Shown here piece after piece: positions 38,694-48,980 of a stretch of 64,000 bases of DNA. The notes under the pieces were generated by a model that had not been told where the DNA came from, made no database searches, and saw nothing but the letters and a program-made list of their open reading frames with translations. The position numbers and the translations under genes were made by a program. This DNA is from Prorocentrum cordatum (taxonomy: Eukaryota > Sar > Dinophyceae > Prorocentrales > Prorocentraceae): contig CAUYUJ010015264.1 in assembly GCA_963575745.1 (NCBI GenBank), forward strand, positions 225,001-289,000. Direction: 5' to 3'. Each line of letters opens with the position of its first letter. The first letter of the stretch is position 1.

Positions 38694-38854
38694 TCAAGTA
38701 GGGCCCGTCCCTCTACAGGAGGAATATGCAAGACATAGGCAAGAAGTGGTACGGGGACGATGTGTTGAGCATGCTTTGACTATGTTCGAGCATTTATGGC
38801 GTACTTTTGTTTTTTCGTCCGAGCTCCGCCTGTAGGGGGGCACGCCCGACCGAT
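38694..38854. mobile_element. Family 1 MITE with perfect 8-bp target duplication
   Basis: CCCTGGCC at 38686-38693 and 38855-38862. Ends TCAAGTAGGGC and GCCCGACCGAT; inner CCGTCCCTCTACAGGAGGA and CCGCCTGTAGGGGGGCA. Confidence 0.
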
Positions 38855-39231
38855 CCCTGGCCCAGGGTGCCCCAAGGCTCTCTCCAGGCAGGGCCCCACG
38901 GCCTCTGGAGAGCACCCCATCCACGAGGCCCAGAGGGCGGCCCCAGGGGCTCCAAGCTTCAGGTTGATCCAAAAGGGGGTCCAGCGACAAGGGGGTGGTG
39001 CAATAAATTTGGTGCAATAGAATTGCGGGGTTGTAACACATCTGGGGCGTGCAAGACATTCCAGGGCGCAAGTGTACTGCTGGATTTTCGCGTGCAAGAC
39101 ATTACTTGCAATACTATGCAATACAACTCTCCAGCGCAATGCGTTTGCAATACAATTGCCCCGAATCTGTTGCACCACCCCTTTTCAGCTGGACCCCCTT
39201 GTGGGTCACCCAAAAAAACTGGAGCCAGAAG

Positions 39232-39640
39232 CTGGTTCGGCGGCGAGCGAGGAGGGGAGTGAAAAGGGGCGGTCCTTTTCAGAAGGCTCCGAAGTCGCCC
39301 GGCCTTCTGAGAAGTGTTCTGAGCCTTCCCCGAAGACAGAGAGCACCTCTCAGACGGCACCTCGTCTCCTCCTTCTCCTCTTCTCCTCCTCCTTCCCCCC
39401 CGTCGCCTCCTCGTTCCTCCGCCTCGTCTCCTCCCCGTCTCCTTCCTCCTCCTCTTGTGGGCCGTGGTGCATCTGCGGCTTCTCGATGGCTCGGTGGAGC
39501 CGCCGGTCGAGGCGGCATGACTTTCTAACTGCCCGAATTTCCGCCCGCGGTGGAATCATGCTGTCCGCTCCCATCGTCTCTCCCTCCCACAACAGGAAGC
39601 CTCTCGGACGGCGCAGGGGCTTCTGAGAAGTCCCGCCGCC
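39232..39640. mobile_element. Family 5 fragment, interrupted
   Basis: GGCGGCGAGCGAGGAGGGGA and TCTGAGAAGTGTTCTGAGCC at left, then CCT-rich and mixed sequence, then CTTCTGAGAAGTCCCGCCGC at 39618-39640. It looks like a family 5 element with an insert. Confidence 0.
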
Positions 39641-39734
39641 TTGTGTGTTAGCCCAATATGCGTGTGTGTGTGTGTGTGTTTCCCCGTGCGGCCCGTGTCG
39701 GCCATCGTTTACCTTTCCTTTGTCGTGTTGAAGG

Positions 39735-39813
39735 GCCTCGGTGGAGGAGCACGCGCCGGCGCTGGTACACCTGCTGAGGATCATCGGCAAAAGCTGGGGG
39801 CACCTTGGTTAGG
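39735..39813 (+). CDS. Candidate terminal exon of an unknown gene
   Basis: ASVEEHAPALVHLLRIIGKS then WGHLG and TAG, preceded by GTTGAAG as a possible acceptor. The following 140 bp are AT-rich (TAATGTAATAAAATCCATG), like a 3' UTR. It follows a short GT tract (39660-39680). No upstream exons identified. Confidence 0.
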
Positions 39814-40014
39814 TGCCGTTTTTGATACATGCTCCGCGTGCGGATCATGTATTAACAATGCAGGGTTTTAGTAGCAAAAACAACGATGAGTTCACGCATA
39901 AACTTCTTCATGAATTAGTAATGTAATAAAATCCATGTTTTTAATCCTATATCTTAAAACTGCCCTGTGGGTGCTCGATCATGGACCCTTGTTGAACGAA
40001 GCCGGTCAGCTTTC

Positions 40015-40130
40015 GCGCCGAAGACCGCTGGAAACCGCCAGAGGCCGCCGGAAACTGCCGAAGACCGTCTGAATGCCGCCGAACACCGCCGGAGACCGCG
40101 CGAGAACCGCCCGAGGACCGCCGAAGACGG
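40015..40130 (+). repeat. GCCGAAGACCGCC minisatellite
   Basis: Loose 15-bp periodicity: GACCGCTGGAAACCGCCAG, GGCCGCCGGAAACTGCCGAA, GACCGTCTGAATGCCGCCG and so on. Confidence 0.
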
Positions 40131-40784
40131 CCCGGGAGCAGTGGGTAACAGGGGGCCCATGGTCGAACACGTAGCATCGGCCCCCAGTCGCCCATTCTTA
40201 TCGCCGTTCCCAAGAGGGGTTTTCCTGGCCGCGCCGCGCGCACCTCCCACCGAAGCAAGCGGCGGGGGCGGGGTTAGCGCGGGGGGTGGGTGTGGAGCCT
40301 CTCTCGGGGGACTACTTTCGGGAAGCTCCGTGGTCACACTGGGAGCCGCTTCGGAGCGGATATGGGGCCTCCTCGGAGGCCCGTGGGAACGCACGCAGCG
40401 CTCCAGGGGAGGAAAACAGGCCTGTTGGGCAACGAGGGGTCCCCGGTCGAACACGCAGCCTTGGGCCAGGGGCACCTCTAGCAGCCCCCGATCCTCGGCC
40501 CCGCCACGCCGTGAGCTGGCCGCGGGCCGTTGCTCTCCCTCCCCGCGGCGCCGGCCGGCCGCGCGCTCCGCGGATCCCGCGGCGCGGGGGCCGGGGGCCC
40601 GAAGCGCAGCGGTGCGAGGCCCCGCCTGCCCTCCTTGGGCTTCGGCTGCTGCTGCTGCTCCTGCTCCTCCTCGTCCTCCTCCTCCTCTTCCCTCCTCCTC
40701 CGGCTCCTCCTCCTCCGCCTCCCTCCTCCTCCTCCTCCTCCTCCTCCTCCTCCTCCTCCTCCTCCTCCTCCTCACACAGTCCTG

Positions 40785-40965
40785 GCAAATGGGACGCACA
40801 GTCCCTGTTATGGGACACGCAGCCCTGGCAAATGGGACGCGCAGTCCCTGCTATGGGACACACATTCCTGGCAAATGGGACGCGCAGTCTCGATTATGGG
40901 ACACACAGTCCTGGCAAATGGGACGCACAGTCCCTGTTATGGGGCACGCAGTACCCGCGCATTGG
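40785..40965 (+). repeat. Tandem repeat, about 42-bp unit
   Basis: Four copies of CCTGGCAAATGGGACGCACA plus GTCCCTGTTATGGGACACAC, directly after a CCT tract (40728-40775). Confidence 0.
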
Positions 40966-41309
40966 AGGATGTCCCATGTAAATCGGAGGTGAGGGGGAGA
41001 GATCGAAGTGTTTGGTACGGAAGAGGAATATCTTGTCTGGTATTGCGTTATTTGGTCTCCTCCTCCTACTGCCCCTCTTCCTCATCCTATTCCTCCTCCT
41101 CGTGCTTTTGGCCCCGTGCCCCAGCCACGTCGTGGAGGAGTAGCCAGGTAGGTTCATGCTTTGACATGCACCACCCAGGGTAGCATGATTTAGGTTGCAG
41201 ATAGTTCAGTGCTTTCTGGTGTTTGATTTGGAATTGGAATTGAACATGGCGTGCCACCATTGTTAGGGCACGAAGCGGTAAAACATTACCCGTGTCTTAA
41301 ACGACAGCC

Positions 41310-41718
41310 GTGACAATCCTCCTCCTCCTCCTCCCTCCTCCTCCTCCTCCTCCTCCTCCTCCTCCTCCTCCTCCTCCTCCTCCTCCTCCTCCTCCTCCTC
41401 CTCCTCCTCCTCCTCCTCCTCCTCTCCTCCTCCTCTCTCCTCCTGCTCCTTCCTCCCTCCCTCCTCCCCTCCTCCTCCTCCTCCTCCTCCTTCCTCTCCT
41501 CTCCTCCATCTCCTCTTCCTCCTCCTCCTCCTCCTCCTCCTCCTTCCTTTCTCCTCCTCCTCCTCCCCTCCCTCCTCCTCCGCCTCCTCCTCCTCCTCCT
41601 CCTCCTCCTCCTCCACCTCCTCCTCCTCCTTCTCCTCCTCCTCCTCCTCCTCCTCCTCTTCCTTCTCCTCCTCCTCCTCCTCCTCCTCCATCTTCTCCTC
41701 CTCCCTCCTCCTCCTCTG
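41310..41718 (+). repeat. CCT microsatellite, about 400 bp
   Basis: The longest CCT tract of the window, ending in a short GGAGGAGGAGGAGG, so the edge can pair with the tract. Confidence 0.
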
Positions 41719-41769
41719 GAGGAGGAGGAGGAAAGGCACCCACACCGCTGCCCTTCTGGGATTTTCCGC

Positions 41770-42045
41770 TTCTTGGGGCCTCCTGGGAGGCACTCGTCGC
41801 CACGGCTGGACTCGCCTCTAGATTTTGGTCAGAACGCACCCCAGGAGAGGTCCCGGGAGAAGTGGTACCGGTACCTTTTGGTTTCCCCACCTCCTCCTCG
41901 GATTCCAGGGTCAGACGACATATCAGAGGAGGACAAGGTGCCCATGCCGCTGGCCTCCGCCCGTTTGGGGGGCCTCCCGGGAGGCCCTCGTCGCCACAGC
42001 TGGACTCGCCTCGAGACTCTGGCTCAGGACGCCGCACCCCGAGAG
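41770..42045 (+). mobile_element. Family 18 element, one full and one partial copy
   Basis: GGCCTCCTGGGAGGCACTCG, CCACGGCTGGACTCGCCTCT and CAGAACGCACCCCAGGAGAG; then again at 41965 CCTCCCGGGAGGCCCTCGTC and CACAGCTGGACTCGCCTCGA. A reverse-orientation copy is at 38250-38375. Confidence 0.
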
Positions 42046-42109
42046 AGGCCGCTCCTTCCCTCCTTGGGCTTTGGCCTGCCGCTCCTCTCGGTGGCGGCAT
42101 CCGAACCAT

Positions 42110-42530
42110 GCCCATCGGTCGTTGAAAGTAGGTATTCTTGGATACCTTGTTCACAATCTACTGTAGAGACCTTCTTACAACAAGAGTCGAGTGGTTTTCC
42201 CTCTGCCCTCCTCTTCAGGAGGCGGACGGAAGCCCAATTTACTTCCAACGCCTTCCTGCTTCATGATTCTACCTACGTCTTCCGAACGATGGCTATCCTC
42301 ACTAACCATCGATCCCCCTGAGCCGATAAGAGGCGGGATTCTCGATCTGCCGTCGCCAGACCTCCGAAGGCGCTAGTCTCGCCATCGCCCGGACGTCCAT
42401 TCCCCGCGCATGTTTCGGTCTGGTGCGTGCTTCTTCTTTTTTTGTTCCCACAGGATGCTCCAGGATACTCCTCAATGGCCCCCGCCGAGAAAAGGTGCAC
42501 ACGTCCGAGTCATGCCAAGTATTGCTCCCG
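42110..42530 (+). mobile_element. Family 14 element with an inverted right half
   Basis: AGAGTCGAGTGGTTTTCCCT, CCTCCTCTTCAGGAGGCGGA and CTTCCAACGCCTTCCTGCTT match 29745 on. The right half is the complement of 29930-30045 (CGCCCGGACGTCCATTCCCC, CGAGTCATGCCAA). Confidence 0.
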
Positions 42531-42764
42531 TCGAAGACAGCCGGGAGGGGCATGCGGGGGCCCCCGTCGCCCGAGACACATTCGAAACTCTGGGCGCCGA
42601 GAGGGAGGCGAGAGGAGCGAGGCGGGGTCGGACCCCAGCGAGCCGTTGGGTTCCAGTTCTGCTGCCGCATGGTGCTCGCCGCCCCCACCGACCGTCGAGT
42701 CCCCCGAGTCGATGTTGAGGGGAGTTTCTGCGATCTCGGCCCAGCAGGTGGTGGACGCCACCAG

Positions 42765-42962
42765 GAATAGGGGAACAAAAAGTGGCATAAACATAAAAAC
42801 TCGGAGGTCCGCGCGGACTGCTCGGATCGGCGCTGGGGCCCGCCGGCGGCGCCTCCGGCGCCGCCCCTGGCGCGCTCCGCGCGCCGGGTAGGGGGGTCCG
42901 CCGATCCGAGAAATCCGCGCGGACCTCCGAGTTTTTATGTTTATGTCACTTTTTGTTCCCCT
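42765..42962. mobile_element. Family 2 palindromic element, best-preserved copy
   Basis: Almost a perfect palindrome about 200 bp long: AGGGGAACAAAAAGTGGCAT, AAACATAAAAACTCGGAGGT, CCGCGCGGA at left, and the complement at right, around GCGCCTCCGGCGCCGCC. Confidence 0.
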
Positions 42963-43689
42963 AAGGAAAGAAGCCGCCCTAGTGGCGGACCAGCACGCCC
43001 AGCGACTCCCAGTCTCCCTTCACTACACGAGGCGATTCGGAGGCGGGGGTAGGGGGGAGGTGGGGGTACAGTCGAAACCAGTGGTAAGGATCAACCTTCC
43101 CGAGGGTACCCTGGCAGCATTGCCTCTTTGGTCCTCCGTCAACATGTGCCTCCAAGGGGCTTGCACCCTTTTCGCGCATCTTTCTTATCAGTTTTGACTG
43201 TCGGGTGCAGACTTCGCCACGTGTTCTACGAATTTCGAACCCTACCCCCGCCGCCCATCGAGTTGCTTGTATTGTGTACTGGCCAGGGTGGGGTTCGGAT
43301 TACGCCGACGGTTCTCCTTCTCCTCTTCCTCCTCTGCCTCCTCCTCCTCCTCCTCCTCCTCCTCCCCATCCTCCTCCTCTTCGGACTCGAGTGAGAGATG
43401 ACAACATTACCATGTCTGCCAACAAGAATGCATGCCACTTGTGATGTGTTTGGGGAGGTGCGCCTCGGGCAGAGATGCGCCTCTGGCGAGGCAGTGGCTG
43501 TGGCACGTGTGGTGGAATCGACAGAGAGAATCTGTCGGAGGCCCGCGCGGACTCCTTGGATCGGCGCCTTCTCCCCTGCCTGGGCCTCCCGGGGCCTCCC
43601 GCTGCTCCTCCCCGAGGCTGGCTGGCTGCAGCCAGGCAGTGCTCGCTCCCCGAGGAGGAGACTCTCCTGGGGCCAGGGGCATTTCTGGC

Positions 43690-43790
43690 AACATCCGACT
43701 CCTCTCCTCCTCCTCCTCCTCCTCCTCCTCCTCCTCCTCCTCCTCCTCCTCCTCCTCCTCCTCCTCCTCCTCCCTCCTGCTCCCTCCTGC
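43690..43790 (+). repeat. CCT microsatellite between duplicated flanks
   Basis: GGCTGCAGCCAGGCAGTGCT then CGCTCCC stands on both sides (43622-43650 and 43832-43860), so the tract sits between two copies of a short segment. Confidence 0.
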
Positions 43791-43964
43791 TCCCTGAGGG
43801 CCCCGCGTCGAAGCTGGGCTGGGCTCGAAGCGTGGCTGCAGCCAGGCAGTGCTCGCTCCCGGGGAGGGGGAGCAGTAGGAGCAGGAACCAGTGGCGACGC
43901 CAGTGCCTGCGACTTGCACTGCTCGAGGGGGAAAAGCCACCCCGACCCCGACAGTCGGCGTCTG

Positions 43965-44095
43965 CTAAACGGCCCTTTGGCCTTGACTGAGAAGCCCTGG
44001 CCTGTTCGAGTTCTCCCTTGGGTGCGTTTACTAGACGGCTTCGCCTGTCGGGGTGCTTATTCTTGGGGTGGATGTTCTGCCCTCTAGTGACTCTC
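43965..44095 (+). mobile_element. Family 13 element
   Basis: TGCTAAACGGCCCTTTGGCC, CTTGGGTGCGTTTACTAGAC, GGCTTCGCCTGTCGGGGTGC and GATGTTCTGCCCTCTAGTGA. Confidence 0.
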
Positions 44096-44261
44096 GGCCC
44101 CTCAGGGCCTTCTCAGCTTTACTGGGGACCTGTGGGGCCACACCTCCACGAGTTTGCTCAGCCTAAGCTCCGCCAGTGGAGGCCAGCACGTTGGTACAGG
44201 GCCTGCCCAGCGCACGGAGCTACGGCGGCGAGGGAGGAGGGAGAGAGGGGAGAGGCAGGGC

Positions 44262-44402
44262 TGAACCTAAACTGTGTGTTTCGTGTTCGTTGTCCCTCGT
44301 TCTGTCTTCAGGCCACCTCTGCCGCAAAAAACGACATCGAAACGAAAACGGCCCACGACGTCGCCAAGACACCGTTGAGGCCCAGCCCTGGGGAGAGGGA
44401 CG
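44262..44402. mobile_element. Family 7 element, copy 3 (inverted)
   Basis: GCTGAACCTAAACTGTGTGT, TTCGTTGTCCCTCGTTCTGT, GAAACGAAAACGGCCCACGA, then CACCGTTGAGGCCCAGCCC. Complementary in order to copy 2. Confidence 0.
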
Positions 44403-44644
44403 GAGGGAGGAGGGACAGTAGGCAGGGCGCGCGAGCCCCAGAGAGGAGCGCCGTCCTTCCTGTGCTGGAGCTGTGATGTTCCAGCCTACCTTAGCCAAGG
44501 GCAGAGAAAAAACGCCCCTACCCTGGTTTACGAGGCGCTGTGCGCTGAAACTCCTGTGGGCTGACAGGGTAAACCCTGCGTGATGTGCCGCGTCCTGGCG
44601 GTTCTAGGCTTTGGGGGGTCCCAAAAGGTTTACAGACCTTCAAT

Positions 44645-44800
44645 TTAGCCTTGATAACCAGAAATAGTTTCGAGCACCAAACAAGTGCCGAAACTGGAGA
44701 GCTTTCACGCGTCGGGTCCTGGGAGACGCTCGTCCGACACTGTGTCGACACTCTTTCGGCACTTTTCCGGATGCTCGAACTTATTTCTGGGATTTGGTCC
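44645..44800. mobile_element. Family 6 element, copy 1
   Basis: CCAGAAATAGTTTCGAGCAC plus CAAACAAGTGCCGAAA at left. Right, in complement: CCCAGAAATAAGTTCGAGCA then CCGGAAAAGTGCCGAAAG. Inverted ends of about 50 bp. Confidence 0.
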
Positions 44801-44984
44801 TTAAGTACGATGGGAGCAGCATGCTGCTGAAGGAGAACATGACAGCTGATCCCGGCTCTCCCTCGCTCGCTCGTTCGCCCGCTCCTCTGCCGCCTTGTCG
44901 TGCCCAGGGGCCAGTCGGAAAGGGCGGGCTGGGCGTTTCGCTCGATACCTCCTTTTTACCATTGATGACCCTGAAGCTCTAACG

Positions 44985-45144
44985 CTAAATCGGGCCTGTC
45001 CCTCTACAGGAGGAATATTCAAACATAGTCAAAACATAGTATGTGGACGATTGTTTGATAATGTTTGAGCCTTTTTGAGTTATTGTTTGGGTATGTCTTA
45101 TTTGTCGTCCAAAGTCCGCCTGTAGGGGGACAGGCCCGACTTAA
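44985..45144. mobile_element. Family 1 MITE, 7-of-8 target duplication
   Basis: CTCTAACG at 44977-44984 and CTCTAACA at 45145-45152. Ends CTAAATCGGGC and GCCCGACTTAA; inner CTGTCCCTCTACAGGAGGAA. Confidence 0.
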
Positions 45145-45149
45145 CTCTA

Positions 45150-45850
45150 ACATTGGCAACAGCTTCACAGATGGAGGGCGGGCGGTTTTCAACATGCGGG
45201 CTCGCCCTAGCGTCACGCACATTCGTCGATTAACACATCGCAAGGGCTTCGCGGATTGAGAGCGGGATGTGTTCAAGCTGTGGCTCTCGCATTTGCGCCC
45301 CGCACGTTCGTCTTGGGAATGTGCAACAGTTTCGCAGCTTGAGGGCGGGCCGTTTTCGAAGTGTGGTTCTCGCCCTAGCGCCACCTACAGTCGCCTTGAG
45401 AGCGTACTGCGAGCGTGCAAGTGTTTCACGGATTGAGGGCGGTTCTGTTTCAAAATGTGGTTCTCGTTTGAGCGCCGCGCACATTTGTCTTCGACATGTG
45501 CCAGAGGTACACGGATTCTCATTGTCACTGTACCACACATGGTGGTTTGGAGCGGTTCAGGATTGCCACGGCGCAGCCGTTACGTTGATTCGAGATGTTG
45601 GAGTCGCAGGAATGGTGTCTTGGCACGATTCAGGATCGCCAACACGCAACAGGCAAGTTGAGTCGTGGCGTTGTAGTCTCGAGAATGGTCTTTTGGTATG
45701 CTTCAGGATCTTCAAACGGTTGTCTCCCAACGGCTCACTTCCCTCAGTGGAAATGGTTCCGTGCAGGGGGCCATGAAGAGGGAGCTTGGAAGAAGGGTGT
45801 TTTTTTCCAACACAGTTGATGAGTCTTGGGTTTGCACTGGTCCTCCCTCC
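45150..45850 (-). repeat. Family 15 composite repeat, copy 2 (reverse orientation)
   Basis: Four units with CTTCACAGATGGAGGGCGGG, TGGCTCTCGCATTTGCGCCC and GCACGTTCGTC, then two to three units with GGTTCAGGATTGCCACGGCG, ending GTTGATGAGTCTTGGGTTTG: copy 1 read backwards. Confidence 0.
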
Positions 45851-46524
45851 TCTTCCTCCGTGTCCTTTTTCGCGTGGAGCGGGCTCTGGGTGCAAATCCT
45901 GTAGCGTTCTTCTCCCGTCTGCTCCTGGTCCTCCTCGTCGCCCCTAGACGATTCGCGTGGGGTGGGCGGCCCTCAGTGCTCAGGTGGGTGCTGGGCACCA
46001 GGGCTGGACCTAAAGGCTGTGTTACTGAACTTCGACTGTGTTTTGTTGTTTGCGTTTTGGCAGGGAGGTACAGGACAACAGGTAGAACAAAACGAAACAG
46101 CATAACGAAAACAAAACGAAACATAACCATCCTGCTCTGCGTCATCCACCCATTTTTGCTCCTCTTCTTCTTGAGCCGTCTGCTGGTTCTCACAGCCCCC
46201 ATCTCTGTCGTCTTCCCTCCTTCCATCAGAATGGTCGGGTCGACCTTTGGCTCAGCCTGGCGAGGTCTCACCGCGTTTTACCACAGCCCCCGCAGTCGCG
46301 CATGGGAGTGGGGTGGGGTGGGGTGGTCGCCGGGGGGGGGGTCCTCGGCAGCCTGCGAGGCTCGGAAGCGAAGAAGGAGGAGGAGCCCGCCGCAGGCGCC
46401 GTGCTTTTACCTAAGCACACCGCGCCACGATCCCGCCGCAGGCGCCGATGCTTGTCAGAGCGACGTGGCCGGGCCGCCCGGACCGTCGGCGGGCGAGTCG
46501 CGCGGCGCGGCGCGCGTCAGGGAT

Positions 46525-46785
46525 GCGTCGCGGGTGGGTCGCGGGGCGGGTCGCGAGAGGCGGGCCGCGGGGGGCGGGCCGCGGGGCGCGCGCCCCTCGG
46601 GTGGCTCGCGGGGCGGGCCGCGGGGCGGGCCGCGGGGCGGGCCGCGGTGGCGGGCTGCGCGCGTGGGTCGCGCCCGGCGGGCTGTGGGTGTGCTGCGGGT
46701 GGTCGTGGGTGCGCCGCGGGGCGGGTCGGGGTTGGCTCGTTGGGCGGGCTGCGGGGTGGGTCGCGGGGCGGGACGGGCAGGAAGC
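46525..46785 (+). repeat. GGGCGGGTCGCG minisatellite
   Basis: GGGCGGGCCGCGG and CGGGTGGGTCGCG units of 12-13 bp, very GC-rich. Confidence 0.
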
Positions 46786-47059
46786 AGGAGAATAACGTTG
46801 AGCGTGATCCCGCCCCGCGGAGCCGCTCTTCCGCCACGCTCGGCCCCTCACTCTGATATAACGGTGTGCTTGCTTCTTTTACTATGCGACGCCCTTCCTG
46901 CTGCGGTGCTGCTTCTTCGCAGCGGCGTAGCTTCCTACTCTTATTAGGTATTGCCGGCTGGTGGTCGGGCTGGTTGGCTGCGTGTATGTTGTTTGGGGGG
47001 GTTGCTTGGCTGGTTGGTTATTTGACCGTTTGATTGGTCGACTCGTTCGAAATTTTCCG

Positions 47060-47150
47060 CGCGCCAGAGGCAAGCATACCGAGAGGGTCTGGCAGATTGT
47101 CGAGGAGATGCGGTGCAGGCTTCCCGAGGGCCTTCTTGCTGCCTATGCGT
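47060..47150 (+). CDS. Candidate exon, short helix
   Basis: GKHTERVWQIVEEMRCRLPE then GLLAAYAWR, a plausible helical segment with no repeat character. No gene recognised; boundaries unknown. Confidence 0.
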
Positions 47151-47289
47151 GGAGAAGCCCTTCAACAATACAGTCGAGTTTGATGAGTAGGGCGACCCTG
47201 CCTCTACCTTCATATGGCAGTGTGCCCCTCGGAAGGGTCTTGTGTCCCCTCGCTTGTCGTCACCAATCCAACTCGCATATGACCAGCGA

Positions 47290-47405
47290 CTGTGCTGGAG
47301 GAGGAGGAGGAGGAGGAGGAGGAGGAGGAGGAGGAGGAGGTGGACGAGAAGGACGAGGAGGAGGAGGAGGGGAAGGAGGAGGAGGAGGAGGAGGAGGGAG
47401 GGAGA
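47290..47405 (+). repeat. GGA microsatellite
   Basis: GGAGGA with GAC variants, about 100 bp before a family 1 element. Confidence 0.
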
Positions 47406-47506
47406 AGGGGAAAGCCATTTGCTTCTGGCGCCTCGACTCAGGAGGTCCGGGTGGTCGGGCTCGCTCTTCTCTTTGCTGCCCCCTGTGGGGCACCTTCCAG
47501 CTTCGG

Positions 47507-47662
47507 CTTAGTCGGGCCTGTCCGTCTACGGGAGGAATATTTAGAACTATGCAAACAAATAGTCGGGGGACTTTTTTCTAAGTTTTTGTAAACCATTTTT
47601 GACTATTTGTGGCCGTCTTTTCTCGTTCAAAATCCCCCTGTAGGAGGACACGCCCGACCTAA
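47507..47662. mobile_element. Family 1 MITE, 6-of-8 target duplication
   Basis: AGCTTCGG before and TGCTTGGG after. Ends CTTAGTCGGGC and GCCCGACCTAA; interior ACAAATAGTCGGGGGAC. Confidence 0.
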
Positions 47663-48592
47663 TGCTTGGGGCCGTGCGCACCCCTCCTCTTCACCAGCTC
47701 GCCCACGCCGCGGCCTCGGGTGGCAGGCAGGTGCCTGGGGGGACGCGCGGTACGCGGGGAGTGGGCGAGGACGAGGCGAAGGCCACCTTGGCCTTCGCCT
47801 CGTCCTCGCTGCCACCCCCCTTGGAAGGGGGGCGGGAGCACTTGTAGCATTTGCTGCGTTTCCAGCAGATCTTCCAGGACTGCTCCTGGTCCCGGGTCCA
47901 GGCCAGTATGGCGTTCTCTTCCTCGTTCCTCCTCCCCCGTTCTCGATCCTCGGTCCTTTCCCCTCGTGGGTTCGTCCTCCTCCGCCTCCTCCCCTCCTCC
48001 TCCTCCCCCCTTTTATCTTCTTACGCCCGGTGTAGCCGATGCCAGGGGAATCAATGGCCCCCCAGCGCGTGCCCTGCAGGAACGCGCCTCCAGGCCCCAG
48101 GCACACGTAACAGTGAAGCTCCTGGGAGTTTGAGGCACCCAAACCTACGAGGAGGATCCTGGCCTCGCGCGGCGAGCAACGGTTGTAGTATCCAGTCCGC
48201 ACGTCCGCTCCGTAAGAGATGGGTCGACATTCGCGCGGTGATGGTCCGACGTGAACCCGACGTGAATACATACATCCGACGTGGGTCCAACTCAGAGGCG
48301 AAAGAAGGACGTACACGTACATGAATCCACGCTGGTTTCGAGAGTTCGCATGGCGCGAATGTTCGTATCATGCGGCCGGTCTCGCGGGTCAAGGGGCCGT
48401 GTTCATGTACATAGCTGGGCGCGTACGTCCTTTGTGGGCTCCCTACCAACGTAAATTGGGCCTCGAGTTGCCGCGCGAGACCTCCCGGATGTTCCGCAAC
48501 TGACTTTAGGGCACACTGTCGGAGGCGCGGATCTTCTCGGATCTGCACTGGAGCCCCGAGGCACCGCCACGTCTCCTGGCGAGCTGCAGATC

Positions 48593-48780
48593 TGCAGTGG
48601 AGACCCATGCCAAGAGACGCCCTGCTTGCCTCCGGGGTGCCCTGGGCCTCTGGGGTTTCGATGGCTCTGCTGCGGAGAGCGTCCCGGTCCCGCACCAGTA
48701 ATCACCAGACGTCTTAGGGGTCCCAGGGTTGGGTTACCTGTGGAAGCTTTGTTGTGGTCGAGCTCCTGCTGTTCACTTTC
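48593..48780. mobile_element. Family 8 element, copy 2
   Basis: CAGTGGAGACCCATGCCAAG, TGCTTGCCTCCGGGGTGCCC, TTTCGATGGCTCTGCTGCGG and GTGGTCGAGCTCCTGCTGTT. Family 2-like CGGAGGCGCGGATCTTCTCG and ATCTGCACTGGAGCCCCGAG lie just upstream. Confidence 0.
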
Positions 48781-48834
48781 GGAGGCCCGTGCGGATTTTC
48801 TTGGATCTGCGCTGGAGCCCCGAAGCGCTGGGGA

Positions 48835-48980
48835 GGGAGGAGGGGAAGGGAGGGGAGGGAGGAGGGGAACGAGGGAGTAGGGGGAGGGAGGAGGGGAGGA
48901 GGGAGGGAGGAGGGGGAGAGGAGGGGAGGGGAGAAGGGGGGAGGGAGGGGAGGGAGGGGAGGGAGGGGAGGGGAGGAGAT
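48835..48980 (+). repeat. GGGAGG purine tract
   Basis: GGGAGGAGGGGAGGGAGGGG-type purine sequence, about 145 bp. Confidence 0.

Noticed and set aside
46302-46947. Arg/Gly/Ala-rich frames
   Set aside because: Produced by a 12-13 bp GC-rich minisatellite.
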